DNA of 22,352 bases. It comes from Deltaproteobacteria bacterium UBA2385. GTDB taxonomy: Bacteria > Myxococcota_A > UBA796 > UBA2385. A program made the translations under genes and the position numbers. The stretch lies in assembly GCA_002343455.1 (NCBI GenBank), contig DDSR01000072.1, positions 1,458 to 23,809 of the forward strand, read 5' to 3'. Shown piece by piece: positions 1-8,452 of the stretch (the first letter of the stretch is position 1; every line of letters begins with the position of its first letter). A model generated the notes under the pieces. That model was not told where the DNA came from. It saw nothing but the letters and a program-made list of their open reading frames with translations, and searched no databases.

Positions 1-3000
1 GCGGCGGCCTTGGCGACCTCGGCGTTGAGCACGCCGATGCGGTCGGCAGCGATCCCGGCGGAGACGAGCGTGTCCTTCACCCAGCGGTGGGCGGCGACGT
101 TGTCCACGAAGACGATGTGTCCGCAGGTCCGATTGGCGAGCACCCGCTCGGCCAGGGCCTCGAACTTCGGCGAGCTGGCGTCGTTGACCTGGTCGGCGTT
201 CTTCCAGCCGTAGCCCTCGTCCAGCTCCGCGTGGATGGCGACGAGCGCCATGCGGGCGAGCAGGCCCAGGATCTTGGCCTTGTCGGAGGGGTCGTCGCTC
301 TTGAGCGCGGCCTCGATCTGCCGGACGTAGGCGTCGTACTTGGCGTCCTGGCCGGCGTCCATGTCGACCTCGACCATCTCGACCTTGGGCTCGGGGAGCT
401 TCAGGCCGACATCCTCGGCGGTCTTGAACTCGCCATAGCGGAGGATCACGTCGCGCAGCTCATGGAGGTTCTGGAAGCCGACGACGGCGCCGCGCTCCTC
501 GACCTCCATGCTGGGCGTGACGACGGGCTTGATCTCGATGCGGAGGTAGCGGTCGATGAACTGCTCGGGGTCGCGGATCCCCATGCGAGACCAGGCAGCC
601 GGATCGACGTACTGGATGAGGTTGTAGAACTCCAGGGGGCTGTTCTTGGCCGGGGTGGCGCTCAGGAGCACGATGCCCGCGCCGCCGGTCTTGCGGCGCA
701 CGGCGGCGCAGCGGAAGTCGAGCTGCCAGGCGCGCTTGCTGCCGTCGCCGGGGTTGCCCATGAAGCGGGGCACGCCGCCCTCGCGGTCCTCGGGCAGGTA
801 CAGGTTCTTGAAATTCTGGGCCTCGTCCACCATCAGCAGGTCCACGCCGATGTCGTCCCAGGCGATGCCGGGGTCGTAGTCCCAGCCGGCGGCCAGCTCC
901 ATCTGCTGGGCCACCCAGGCGGCGATGCCCTCGCGCAGGATGGCCTCGTCGCGCTCGGAGAGCTTCTTGCGCTTGGCGGCGTTGCGGCGGCGCAGGGCCA
1001 CCTCGCGCTGGATGGCCTCGGTCTGCTCGGCGTAGGCGCGCACGGCCTTCTCGTTCATGCGCGTGCGGCCGAGCGCCGTGTAGGTGAGCAGCACCACGTC
1101 GTACTCGCCGGCCTGGAAGCGGGTCCACTTCTCGGCCCGCTCCTGCGGCGTGTCCGTGTCGCTGGTCGCCAGCCCCTTGCGCTCGCCCCGGCTGATCGTC
1201 TTGAGCTTGCTGCCGATGACGGCGACCCGGTAGTCGGGCAGGACCCGGCGGAAGTCGGCCTCCCACTTCCAGACGATGGAGTTGGGGACCAGCACGACGG
1301 GCCGCTTGCACCAGCCCTCCTGCCGGGCCCGCGCGATGACGCCGATGCCGGTGTAGGTCTTGCCGACGCCCACGTCGAAGGCGAGCAGCCCGCCCCGGTT
1401 GGCGAGCACGCGCCGGGCGCCGGCGACCTGGTGGGGGTGCAGGCGGGGGCCGTCCTTCTTCCAGCGGGCGATGGGCAGGGCCTCCGCGGCGTAGGAGGGG
1501 GCCACGAAGCCCTTGAACTGCCGGTTGTAGGCGTGCTCGACCTTGGCGCGGCGCTCCGGGGTGGCGCCCGCCCAGCCCTTGAAGGCGGCGTCCCACTCGG
1601 CGGCCTTCTTCATCCGGGCCTTGTCGATGTCCTTCTCGCCCTCGTCGTCGTACTTCTTGGGCGGGCTGAACAGCGTCTTGTCGTGGTTCATCCAGCCGAC
1701 CAGGAGCAGCACCTCGGGGTGCAGCTCGCGGTCCTTCTTGTTCAGCTCGTCGTAGGCCCAGCCCCTGGGATGCACGAGGCCCTGGGCGCGCGCCAGCTCC
1801 ACGTCGTCGAAGCCCTGCTTCCGGCTCCAGGTCTCGTTGATCCACTCGCTCACGAGGTCGAGCGGCACCCAGCCCTGGCGGGCCGAGACGCCCTCGATGT
1901 CGTCGAAGAGGGCGGGCGCGATGGCCGCGAGGAGCTTCTTGGCCTGCTCGTCGGCGCCCTGGGCTTTGGCCCGGTCGTACTTCGGCCAGAGCGAGCCCGT
2001 CAGGTAGACCTCGCCGGGCACGAGCTGGTCCCACTGGTCACCGTCGAGGAACCAGCCTGCGTCCAGCAGCTCGGCGGTGAGGCGCGCGGCCTCGAAGCGC
2101 CCGTCGATGGAGCGGTGGAAGGCCAGCAGGTCGGCGACGGACAGCGAGCGGTTGCTGCGGAACAGCAGCTCGGCCTGGGCGGCCACGTCCTCGACCCGGC
2201 CGGCGTAGCGGGGCTCGGGCTTGGGCGGCGCGTGGCGGAGGCCCTCGATGAGCCCCCCGGCCCGGTCGAAGGCGGACAGGAAGCGCTCGGCGCCGGTGGT
2301 GCCACCCCGGGCGAGCTTGACCAGCTCGACGTGCCCGTGGGGGTTGCCGTGGGTCTTGCGCCAGGCCGACAGCGCCTCGAACAGCTCGGGCCAGAGCATC
2401 GGCGGCTCGTCCGCGTTCTCGGCGGCGACCAGGGCCAGGTAGCGGTCCACGCGCAGGCCGAGGGTGACCGCGGCAGCCAGCTCGCGGGAGAGGTGCGTGA
2501 CCTCGGCGTCGGTCTGCCGGGTGACGCCGACCCGGCTGTCCCCGCGCGGGGACAGTCGCCCGGTCGGGAAGGTGATGACCTGGCAGTCCGAGCAGACGGG
2601 GCGCTCCACCAGGTCGGGCAGGCGCGTGAACTCGCCCATGACCTGGTAGCCCCAGCGCGGGGCCTTGGTCTGGTCGTCCTCCCCGGCATCCCGGCCGACC
2701 TCGCGGCCGAGGATGTGGCCCGGGAACTCCTGGAAGTAGTGGCCGGCAAGGACGCCCCGGTCGCCCGCGTCCACCTCGGACAGCTCGCCGCCGCGGGCGC
2801 GGAAGAAGAGCAGATCCGTGACGAGCATGGCGCCGGGGAAGATCGCCTCGCGGCCGTTGGCCCGCATGGACGGCAGCCGGAAAGCGGAGGCGAGGTGGTG
2901 GCGCTTCAGCACCTTCTCGCGCAGGGACACGAAGCCCGCGGAGCGCGAGGTGAGGAAGCCGCCGGGCACCAGGAAGACGCCGATGCCGTCGGGGGCCAGC

Positions 3001-3797
3001 AGGTCCAGGCCCCGCCGCAGGAAGTAGTGGTAGGCCATCTTCTCGCGGTAGGCCCGGTCGGGGTCCTCTGCGATGGAGGCGCCGCGGATGCCGTAGGGCG
3101 GGTTGCTCACGACGAGTTGGAGGCGGCCTTGCCAGTCGGGCCCGCGCTCGCGCACCCATCGCTCGAAGGGGCCGACGAAGAGGTCCAGGTCGGGGCGGAG
3201 GGCGGCCAGCATCCGGCTGGACAGGTCCGACCACTCGACGGCGTGCCAGGAGACGCGGGGCAGGCCCTCGAAGGCGCGGACCATGCGCCCGATGCCGGCC
3301 GAGGGCTCCAGCGCGTGGATCTCGCCGGCGGGCAGGAGCGGGCCGACGACGCGGGCGATCTCCCGGGCCACGCGGGTCGGCGTGTAGAACTCGTGGATGA
3401 GCCCGCGCTCCTCGGGCACCGGGAAGCCGGGCGGGAAGCGGCCGGCGGCCGTGCGGATCGAGAGCCCGCCCCAGCCGGAGTAGCCGGCGAGCACGCGGCG
3501 CTCGTCGGCGGTGGCGGCGCGACCCTGGGCGGCCAGCGCGGCGGCGACGGTCATGGCGGCGACGTTGGCGGCGGTGCGCTGGGCGGCGCTCCACAGCTCG
3601 GGGAGATCCTCGGTCGGGGCCGCGCTGGCGGCCTGGATGCGCCGCAGGAGCGGGGCGAGGTTGGCCTCGATGACGGCGACGAGGGCCGGACGGTTGCGGT
3701 CGAGGAAGTCGTCGAAGTAGTCGGCGTCCACGCCCACGGGCAGGCGGGTGCGCACGATGGGGACGATGCGGTCGAGGAGGGCGGCGGCGGGGGTCAC
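1..3797 (-). CDS. N6-adenine methyltransferase fused to SNF2-like helicase (DarB-like, N12-class), C-terminus outside window
   Basis: This gene encodes a very large DNA-modifying enzyme of which 1265 residues are visible; it runs off the left edge. An N-terminal helical segment is followed by a methyltransferase: FYTP (137-140), the S-adenosylmethionine motif EPSAGIG (164-170) and the catalytic NPPYG (N232), the signature of N6-adenine methylation. A helicase follows: Walker A GVGKT (810-814, K813), the DEAQ box (991-994) and LSATP (1045-1049). HIVFVDN near 1227 probably opens the second RecA-like lobe. This order is known from COG4646 'N12 class' methylases and phage P1 DarB, which occur on phages, plasmids and integrative elements and can protect incoming DNA from restriction. 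The GTG start overlaps the stop of the upstream gene (GTGA) and follows a G-rich ribosome site, so translation is coupled. All motifs lie in one frame, with no sign of a frameshift. The family is clear; methylation specificity and biological role are unknown. Confidence 0.9.
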   Translation of the reverse strand, partial: MTPAAALLDRIVPIVRTRLPVGVDADYFDDFLDRNRPALVAVIEANLAPLLRRIQAASAAPTEDLPELWSAAQRTAANVAAMTVAAALAAQGRAATADERRVLAGYSGWGGLSIRTAAGRFPPGFPVPEERGLIHEFYTPTRVAREIARVVGPLLPAGEIHALEPSAGIGRMVRAFEGLPRVSWHAVEWSDLSSRMLAALRPDLDLFVGPFERWVRERGPDWQGRLQLVVSNPPYGIRGASIAEDPDRAYREKMAYHYFLRRGLDLLAPDGIGVFLVPGGFLTSRSAGFVSLREKVLKRHHLASAFRLPSMRANGREAIFPGAMLVTDLLFFRARGGELSEVDAGDRGVLAGHYFQEFPGHILGREVGRDAGEDDQTKAPRWGYQVMGEFTRLPDLVERPVCSDCQVITFPTGRLSPRGDSRVGVTRQTDAEVTHLSRELAAAVTLGLRVDRYLALVAAENADEPPMLWPELFEALSAWRKTHGNPHGHVELVKLARGGTTGAERFLSAFDRAGGLIEGLRHAPPKPEPRYAGRVEDVAAQAELLFRSNRSLSVADLLAFHRSIDGRFEAARLTAELLDAGWFLDGDQWDQLVPGEVYLTGSLWPKYDRAKAQGADEQAKKLLAAIAPALFDDIEGVSARQGWVPLDLVSEWINETWSRKQGFDDVELARAQGLVHPRGWAYDELNKKDRELHPEVLLLVGWMNHDKTLFSPPKKYDDEGEKDIDKARMKKAAEWDAAFKGWAGATPERRAKVEHAYNRQFKGFVAPSYAAEALPIARWKKDGPRLHPHQVAGARRVLANRGGLLAFDVGVGKTYTGIGVIARARQEGWCKRPVVLVPNSIVWKWEADFRRVLPDYRVAVIGSKLKTISRGERKGLATSDTDTPQERAEKWTRFQAGEYDVVLLTYTALGRTRMNEKAVRAYAEQTEAIQREVALRRRNAAKRKKLSERDEAILREGIAAWVAQQMELAAGWDYDPGIAWDDIGVDLLMVDEAQNFKNLYLPEDREGGVPRFMGNPGDGSKRAWQLDFRCAAVRRKTGGAGIVLLSATPAKNSPLEFYNLIQYVDPAAWSRMGIRDPEQFIDRYLRIEIKPVVTPSMEVEERGAVVGFQNLHELRDVILRYGEFKTAEDVGLKLPEPKVEMVEVDMDAGQDAKYDAYVRQIEAALKSDDPSDKAKILGLLARMALVAIHAELDEGYGWKNADQVNDASSPKFEALAERVLANRTCGHIVFVDNVAAHRWVKDTLVSAGIAADRIGVLNAEVAKAA

Positions 3798-4048
3798 GCC
3801 CCACCCCGCCCACCGATCTTCTCCAGCAGCTCCCGATCCCGCTCCGACAGTTCGACCTGGATCGTTACCTTCACGCCCTTCCCGAGCAGGTACGCCCCCC
3901 ACACCAGCGCCCCGTAGGGCCCCAGCGTGAGGAGGTAGTCCAGCGTCGGCATCCCCCCGGGGACCGCGGGCACTCCCTCCCCCGCCACCGCGCCCGCGAC
4001 GCCGGACGCGAGCACCAGGGCCGGCCCGAGTAGCAGCACCGGCTTCAC
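3794..4048 (-). CDS. small membrane protein, holin-like
   Basis: An 84-residue protein with a GTG start that overlaps the upstream stop as GTGA; its own stop overlaps the next gene in the same way. Residues 1-24 are hydrophobic and could be a signal peptide or first membrane helix. Residues 36-57 (LDYLLTLGPYGALVWGAY region) form a second hydrophobic helix. The tail is a charged amphipathic helix containing LSERDRELLEKI. Small size, two hydrophobic segments and a charged C-terminus are typical of phage holins and of small virion membrane proteins, but no family is recognised. The tight coupling on both sides supports a real gene. Function is not assignable from sequence alone. Confidence 0.75.
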   Translation of the reverse strand: MKPVLLLGPALVLASGVAGAVAGEGVPAVPGGMPTLDYLLTLGPYGALVWGAYLLGKGVKVTIQVELSERDRELLEKIGGRGGA

Positions 4049-5463
4049 GCCGCCCCCATCTGCGCCGCAGCGGCCTGGATCGCCTGGGCGAACGCATCCA
4101 CCAGCGCCTTGTCCTTGGCCGGATCCACCTCGGGCGTCTTCGCCTTCCGGCCCCGCGCCGGCTTGGCCTCGCTGTTCCCCCGGGGGAACACGGGTGGCGG
4201 CCGCTCCAGCCCGAGCTTCTGCTGCCCCGCGGCGCACGACTTCGCCGCCCGCGCCGCCGCCAGCGAAACCCGCTCGGAGATCCTCCGCAGCGTGGTCACC
4301 ACGTCGGGGCTCTCGCCCCGGCCGATGGCGTCGGCGGCCTGCTGGTAGGCGCCCGCGGCCCGTCGGATGTCCTCCAGCGCCGACCTCTGCTCCTTCCCCG
4401 TGCAGAGCGGGGAGGCGGCGAGGGCCTGGGCGTGCTTGATGAGCCGCCCAGCCCGGCGCAGCAGCTCGGGCGCGTCGGAGGCGCCCCAGGAGGACAGCGC
4501 CAGCTCGGCCAGGGCTTCGGCCTCCTTCTCGGTGGCGGCGGCGATCCGCGCGGCCGAGGTCGGTCCCGTGGGTGGCTCGGGGGTAGGCAGCGCGTCGAGC
4601 GCGGGCACCACGGTCACGCCGGGAAGCCCGCCCATGCCGAAGGCGCTGGCCACGTCGACGGACACGGTGACGGCGGGAAGCTGCCCCTTGTTGAGCGCGC
4701 GAAGGTGCTTCTCGGCCTTGCCCTTCTCCCGGGCCCCGAAGCGCGCCACCACGTTGCCGGCGGCGTCGAGCACGTCGAAGCCGGCGTCGTCCTGGCGCAG
4801 CCGGTAGGCCGGGCCCGGCTTGGGGCGGTACCGCTCGGTCGGGTCCTTGGGCGCGCGGTGCGGCTGGTAGGGGTGTGCCACGGCGTACTCGGCGTCCACG
4901 GCGTTGCGGCGGCGCGTGTCGCGGAAGCTGCACGCCTCGCTCACCAGCCCCACGACCAGGCCCATGCCGGCCTGGATCGCCTCGGCCAGCCCGTCGCGCT
5001 GGACGGACTCCTGGGCGGCCTTGGAGAACCACCGGGGGGCCCGCTCGAAGGTGGCGGTCCAGCGGCCGTCCGCGCCCGACGCGAGTTTCAGCGTGCCGTA
5101 GGAGGCCACCTTTCGCGCGAGCACCATCGAGGGCCGACCGTCGGTGCAGTAGAGCACGCCGGTCCAGGCGCCCCGCAGCGTCGCCGGGCCGGCCGGCGGC
5201 GGGCTCGACTTCATCCGCGTGACCTCGGCCACCGCGACGGTGGGCTCGATCTCCTCCTCGGGGGCGTGCGTGGGCGCCTGCCCCGAGACCGTCCGCCAGA
5301 TCCGGGCCCGCTGCTTCTTGACCTGGTGGACCAGGACGCCGCGATCCTCGCGCGGGCGCATGACGAAGGCCATCTCGCCGCCGCAGGCGCGGCCGTAGGC
5401 CAGGAGCAGGCGCGGTACGTCCTCGTCGGCGCCCACGATCTTGAGGAGGAACTTCTCAGCCAC
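4045..5463 (-). CDS. hypothetical protein, 472 residues, unknown function
   Basis: I do not recognise this protein. It uses a GTG start (GTG GCT GAG AAG) after an AAGGGG ribosome site six bases upstream and lies 3 bases after the previous stop. The first 110 residues look like a mixed alpha/beta domain beginning AEKFLLKIVGADEDVP. Residues around 160-180 contain a short nonpolar stretch (AGMGLVVGLVSEACSF). Two repeated-looking beta elements follow (YRLRQDDAGFDVLDAAGNVVARFG). The C-terminal half is alanine-rich helix, ending in a basic linker (ARGRKAK) and an alanine-rich helix. There is no Walker motif or obvious catalytic signature. Its place inside the operon, between membrane proteins, suggests an internal or assembly component of the same structure, but this is inference only. 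Confidence 0.85.
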   Translation of the reverse strand: MAEKFLLKIVGADEDVPRLLLAYGRACGGEMAFVMRPREDRGVLVHQVKKQRARIWRTVSGQAPTHAPEEEIEPTVAVAEVTRMKSSPPPAGPATLRGAWTGVLYCTDGRPSMVLARKVASYGTLKLASGADGRWTATFERAPRWFSKAAQESVQRDGLAEAIQAGMGLVVGLVSEACSFRDTRRRNAVDAEYAVAHPYQPHRAPKDPTERYRPKPGPAYRLRQDDAGFDVLDAAGNVVARFGAREKGKAEKHLRALNKGQLPAVTVSVDVASAFGMGGLPGVTVVPALDALPTPEPPTGPTSAARIAAATEKEAEALAELALSSWGASDAPELLRRAGRLIKHAQALAASPLCTGKEQRSALEDIRRAAGAYQQAADAIGRGESPDVVTTLRRISERVSLAAARAAKSCAAGQQKLGLERPPPVFPRGNSEAKPARGRKAKTPEVDPAKDKALVDAFAQAIQAAAAQMGAA

Positions 5464-5466
5464 GTC

Positions 5467-6096
5467 TCACCCCTTCCCGAGCTTGGGGACGATGAGGGCG
5501 GCGGCGGCAGCGGCGGCGCCGATGCCCAGCAGCCACACCCAGGCGCCGCCCTTCTTGTCGTCGTCGCCCACGGCTCCCCCGCCCGGAGCGGGCGCCGAGG
5601 GCGGGGTCGCCGTCGTCGGCTGGAGCTGTGTGCCGCGCTGGCTGGCCTGCACGCGGGCATCCAGCTCCTGGGCCATGAAGCCGGTCTGGTCGCGCAGCGA
5701 GGCGGCGTACTCCCAGGCGGCCACGGCCCAGGCGACCCCGGCCACCGACAGGCCCACCGAGCCCACCACGATCACGACCGCGGGCGCGATGCCCACCTGG
5801 GGCACCTGCACTGCGTTCTGCGAGATCCCGAGCACGAGCGCGTCGTAGAGCGCCTTCATCTCGGTGTAGCGGGCCACGTTGGCCGCGTCGGCCTGGGTGC
5901 GCGGCGGGTTGGGCAGGCGGGCCTGGATGCGGTCCAGGTTGGCCTTGCACTCGGCGAGCAGGGCAAAGAAGGCGGTGACCCTGGCCTCGAAGGCGGTGGG
6001 CGTGGCCTGGATCGCGGCGGACAGGCGCCCGATGGTCGCCTCGTACGTGGAGGCGATGCGGGATGCGAAGGTGGCCTTCAGCTCGTCCCAGGTCAT
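5467..6096 (-). CDS. two-helix membrane protein, unknown function
   Basis: A 209-residue protein. Residues 1-95 are predicted helical (MTWDELKATFASRIASTYEA onward) and probably soluble. Residues 102-129 form a strong membrane helix (VGIAPAVVIVVGSVGLSVAGVA). A proline/glycine-rich linker with an acidic DDDKK precedes a second alanine-rich membrane helix at 185-204 and a short basic end (PKLGKG). It starts 3 bases after the upstream stop, with the sequence GAGCTGAGCCATG also used at another junction in this operon. No family is recognised. With the genes at 3794 and 9343 it gives the operon at least three membrane proteins, which would fit an internal-membrane virion or a lysis/export module. 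Confidence 0.85.
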   Translation of the reverse strand: MTWDELKATFASRIASTYEATIGRLSAAIQATPTAFEARVTAFFALLAECKANLDRIQARLPNPPRTQADAANVARYTEMKALYDALVLGISQNAVQVPQVGIAPAVVIVVGSVGLSVAGVAWAVAAWEYAASLRDQTGFMAQELDARVQASQRGTQLQPTTATPPSAPAPGGGAVGDDDKKGGAWVWLLGIGAAAAAAALIVPKLGKG

Positions 6097-6106
6097 GGCT
6101 CAGCTC
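6094..6106 (-). repeat. gene-junction motif GAGCTGAGCCATG (copy 1)
   Basis: A 13-base sequence including the upstream stop (TGA) and the start of the two-helix membrane protein gene. It is identical to the copy at 7419-7431 and has a close relative at 8450. Confidence 0.6.
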
Positions 6107-6891
6107 CGCCGTTCGCAGGCGCGGCAGCCCAGCTCGGCGGCGATGTCGTCGTCGAGCCAGCGGGCGAGACGCTCGTCCTCGGCCGTGGGTCCAGGCAGCG
6201 CCGGGCGAGCCGGTGGCGGCGGGAGCGAAGGAGGAGAGGCCGACTGCTGCTGCACACCCGGCTGGCCCTGACCCGCCCGGTCCCGCCGGAACGCCCGTCC
6301 CAGCGTCTTGAACAGCGCGGGCGCCAGCAGCAGCGGCCCAAGTCCGAACTCGACCGACCGCTCCGGCACCTCCGCGACCACGAACAGGCCGGGCTTGACC
6401 TCGACCACGGCGGCGCGGAACCCCTTGCGGGCCTTCATCTTGAGGTTGGGGCCCAGCGCGATCGCCGCGCTCCAGGGCGGGGCCAGTCCCTCACGGAGGC
6501 GCTTGCCCGCGCCCTTCTGGAGCAGGCCCTGGCGCGGGCCTCCCGGGCGAGGCTGCCGAGTCGCCCGGCGAACCGGGGCGCCGAAGTCGCCCTCGGGCTC
6601 CAGCTCGTCCTCGTCCTCCTCGGGCCCGTCGTCGTAGACGTACTCGGGGGACTGCGCCGCCTGGGCGCGCGGGTGCGCCTGCGTCGCCCGCTCGTCCTGC
6701 GGGTAGCCGCCGCCCAAGGACCGACGCCCCATCGTGCGGGTCGGCTGACTGTGACGCGAAGCGCCCTGGCCCCGGCGCTGCTGACGCCGCTGCTTGCGGC
6801 GACGGCGGCGGCGGCCCTCGAAGCCGGCCTCGTCCTCACCGTTCTGGCGGTTCCAGGTCTCCATCGACACGACGCGGGCGTAGCGGGACAT
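6100..6891 (-). CDS. charged hypothetical protein with FEG-polyarginine N-terminus
   Basis: A 263-residue protein whose ATG overlaps the upstream stop by one base (TGATG), after a GGAGGAG ribosome site. The N-terminus holds EDEAGFEGRRRRRR followed by more Arg/Gln (residues 19-40), nearly the same as a segment in the protein at 8470-9291. An acidic stretch (DDGPEEDEDELEPEGDFG, 87-104) follows. Residues 130-200 look like a folded beta-containing domain ending in a short hydrophobic segment (GLGPLLLAPALF, 183-194). A proline-rich linker (219-236) and a C-terminal acidic helix with a CxxC pair (C256, C259) complete it. The arginine tract suggests nucleic-acid or capsid-interior binding. No homologue is recognised; a structural role is inferred from context and the shared motif. 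Confidence 0.85.
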   Translation of the reverse strand: MSRYARVVSMETWNRQNGEDEAGFEGRRRRRRKQRRQQRRGQGASRHSQPTRTMGRRSLGGGYPQDERATQAHPRAQAAQSPEYVYDDGPEEDEDELEPEGDFGAPVRRATRQPRPGGPRQGLLQKGAGKRLREGLAPPWSAAIALGPNLKMKARKGFRAAVVEVKPGLFVVAEVPERSVEFGLGPLLLAPALFKTLGRAFRRDRAGQGQPGVQQQSASPPSLPPPPARPALPGPTAEDERLARWLDDDIAAELGCRACERRS

Positions 6892-7421
6892 CAGGTGCTC
6901 CTCCGGCGCGCGGGCCGGTTTCGATCACGGCGAACTTGCAGGGCGAGCCGCTGCGCCACTTCGGGGCCAGACAGCCGCTGGTCGAGCATCCCGAGCCGAG
7001 CGCTCGGATCGTCCAGGTACCAGCGCGAGCCCACCCGGTACCGGACAAGGCAGTGGTAGAGCCCCGGCTGGTCAGGCTGTGAGCGGGTGCGGAGGAAGAC
7101 CTCGGCGTGGAGATAGCGAAGCTTGCGGCGGCGGGCATCCTCAAAGCCGCCGTCGCCCTTCTTCAGCGCCTGCCAGCCCCGGGCGCGCAGTTCGCCCGCG
7201 CGGGCGGCGGCGAGGCTGTCGCAGTCTTCCCAGCCCTGGGCCAGGAGGTTGATGTAGTCCGACCAGGTCTCCTCGGTCTCCCGTTTGTAGACCACGCCGG
7301 ACTCGTACAGTCCCGGCAGCGCCGGGTTCTCCAGGAGGATGCGCGCGTTGACGCCCGCGAGCCAGTTGAGCAAGCTCACGGCCTCCCACTCGGAGAACGC
7401 CAGGGCCACCGTGATGTTCAT
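6891..7421 (-). CDS. transglutaminase-like cysteine protein
   Basis: A 176-residue protein with the layout of the transglutaminase/cysteine-protease superfamily. WEDCDSLAAARAGELRARG places a candidate catalytic Cys68 at the start of a helix, LYHCLVRY supplies His123, and WYLDDPSARLGM supplies Asp137 or Asp138. The spacing and the 'DPSARLGM' ending match small transglutaminase-like proteins of high-GC bacteria and their phages, as far as I can recall them. Such enzymes make isopeptide crosslinks or cleave amide bonds. Within this operon a role in crosslinking or maturing a particle, or in attacking the cell wall, is possible. The gene starts 3 bases after the upstream stop behind AAGGAG. The C-terminus is strongly basic (RRDRNRPARRRST). 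Fold assignment is fairly secure; substrate is unknown. Confidence 0.85.
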   Translation of the reverse strand: MNITVALAFSEWEAVSLLNWLAGVNARILLENPALPGLYESGVVYKRETEETWSDYINLLAQGWEDCDSLAAARAGELRARGWQALKKGDGGFEDARRRKLRYLHAEVFLRTRSQPDQPGLYHCLVRYRVGSRWYLDDPSARLGMLDQRLSGPEVAQRLALQVRRDRNRPARRRST

Positions 7422-7431
7422 GGCTCAGCTC
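7419..7431 (-). repeat. gene-junction motif GAGCTGAGCCATG (copy 2)
   Basis: The same 13 bases joining the beta-rich protein gene to the transglutaminase-like gene. The TGA is the upstream stop, and the motif includes the ribosome-site GAG. Confidence 0.6.
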
Positions 7432-7835
7432 TCCTTCCGCAGGCGGTAGGGAGCGGTGGAGAGCAGCCGAACGTCCACGGTGTGGGCCGGCTTGGTGCCG
7501 CCGCCCAGCACGGTCACCGCACGCACGAAGGTCAGCAGCGGCGTCGCCGCCCCCGCGCTGTCGAGCGTCTCGAACTTGGCCCCGTCGGCGGTGAGCTGGG
7601 TGGAGAGGACCACATCGATCCAGTTGGTCTTGTCCACGCTCGTCTGGAGCTTGGCCCGGCTGGTCGGGCTGGTCGCCCCGCCGCTCTGGGTCAGGCCGAA
7701 GTAGACTTGGAAGCCCTGGTCGCCGTCGCTGACGGCGTCGTCGCTGGGCGGCAGGATCCGGAAGATCGAGCCCGTACGGTCCTCGCTGCTGGAGGCGCCG
7801 AGGAGCAGTTGGACGATGTTGCGATGCAGGCGCAT
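7425..7835 (-). CDS. small beta-rich protein, possible virion component
   Basis: A 136-residue protein of alternating polar and hydrophobic stretches, consistent with a beta sandwich throughout. The core SPTSRAKLQTSVDKTNWIDV followed by several Thr/Val strands resembles small phage capsid-associated or decoration-type proteins (pattern 'KLQ.S.D.TNW'), though I cannot name a family. It has no signal peptide, membrane helix or cysteine. It begins behind a GGAG five bases from the ATG and lies 11 bases after the upstream stop. Its neighbours are another beta-rich protein upstream and the transglutaminase-like protein downstream. The structural assignment is inference. Confidence 0.85.
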   Translation of the reverse strand: MRLHRNIVQLLLGASSSEDRTGSIFRILPPSDDAVSDGDQGFQVYFGLTQSGGATSPTSRAKLQTSVDKTNWIDVVLSTQLTADGAKFETLDSAGAATPLLTFVRAVTVLGGGTKPAHTVDVRLLSTAPYRLRKES

Positions 7836-7846
7836 GGAGGCTCCGT

Positions 7847-8452
7847 TCAGATCGAGAGGAGGAAGACCCCGCGAAAGCGGAGGTCGTCGGGGGCCACGAG
7901 GGTGATTCGTCCCGCGCCGCCCAGGGGCAGGCCGGGGTTGGGCTGCTCGTCACCGAGCACTTCGGCCTGGAGCACGCCCACGCCGTCGTACACCTTGACC
8001 ACCAGGCTGGAGAGATGGCTGCGGTCGGCGCAGTCCACCCGAAGGTGGGTCGCGAAGGGCGGGATTGTCAGATCCGGAGGGGCGTTGATGGCGCCCACCC
8101 CTCGCACCTCGAACTGGTTGCCCGAGACGCAGTAGCCGTCGGAGACGTTGCATCCGACCCGGTTGGCACGCTCGCTCAGGTTGGCGACCTTGAGCGAGAG
8201 CGAGGCGGCGTAGACCGAGAGCCGGGTCGCCCGCGGCACGGTGATCTTCGCTTCCTGCCCCATGCCCTCGCCGCCCGACCAGGCCGCGTGCAGCTCGAAG
8301 GGGCCGCCCGAAGCCGAGTACGCCTCGACGATGCGCCAGGCCCCCCCGCACGCCTCGGCCCGCAGCAGATCCACGAAGGCGAGGTCGGCGCCGTCGCTGT
8401 GCGACGCCAGCATCTCCTGGCAGGAGCGGCGAGAGAGGCGGGGGAGGGCCAT
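7847..8452 (-). CDS. beta-rich hypothetical protein, possible virion component
   Basis: A 201-residue protein with a short basic N-terminus (MALPRLSRRSCQEML). The rest is almost wholly beta-like: AKITVPRATRLSVYAASLSLKV, LTIPPFATHLRVD, LVVKVYDGVGVLQAEVLG and GRITLVAPDDLRFRGVFLLSI at the very end. Five cysteines are present (C11, C35, C100, C108 and one near 140), more than in the other operon proteins. The start follows GGAGG seven bases upstream, in the CTGAGCCATG junction motif, 17 bases after the preceding stop. No family is recognised. A single jelly-roll or similar capsid/minor-capsid sandwich would fit the strand pattern, but this needs structure prediction. Confidence 0.85.
   Translation of the reverse strand: MALPRLSRRSCQEMLASHSDGADLAFVDLLRAEACGGAWRIVEAYSASGGPFELHAAWSGGEGMGQEAKITVPRATRLSVYAASLSLKVANLSERANRVGCNVSDGYCVSGNQFEVRGVGAINAPPDLTIPPFATHLRVDCADRSHLSSLVVKVYDGVGVLQAEVLGDEQPNPGLPLGGAGRITLVAPDDLRFRGVFLLSI

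Noticed and set aside
2038..3813. A 591-codon minus-strand frame overlapping the methyltransferase
   Set aside because: Its product is almost all Arg/Pro/Ala, the usual result of reading a GC-rich gene in the wrong frame.
87..3917. A 1276-codon open frame on the plus strand
   Set aside because: It is the mirror of the minus-strand methyltransferase-helicase, which carries five separate family motifs in one frame. The plus frame has low-complexity Gly/Ala/Val/Leu sequence with no motif; long antisense frames are expected at this GC content.
4432..7059. An 875-codon open frame on the plus strand
   Set aside because: It runs antisense across four well-spaced minus-strand genes with ribosome sites, and its product is repetitive Gly/Arg/Leu/His sequence.
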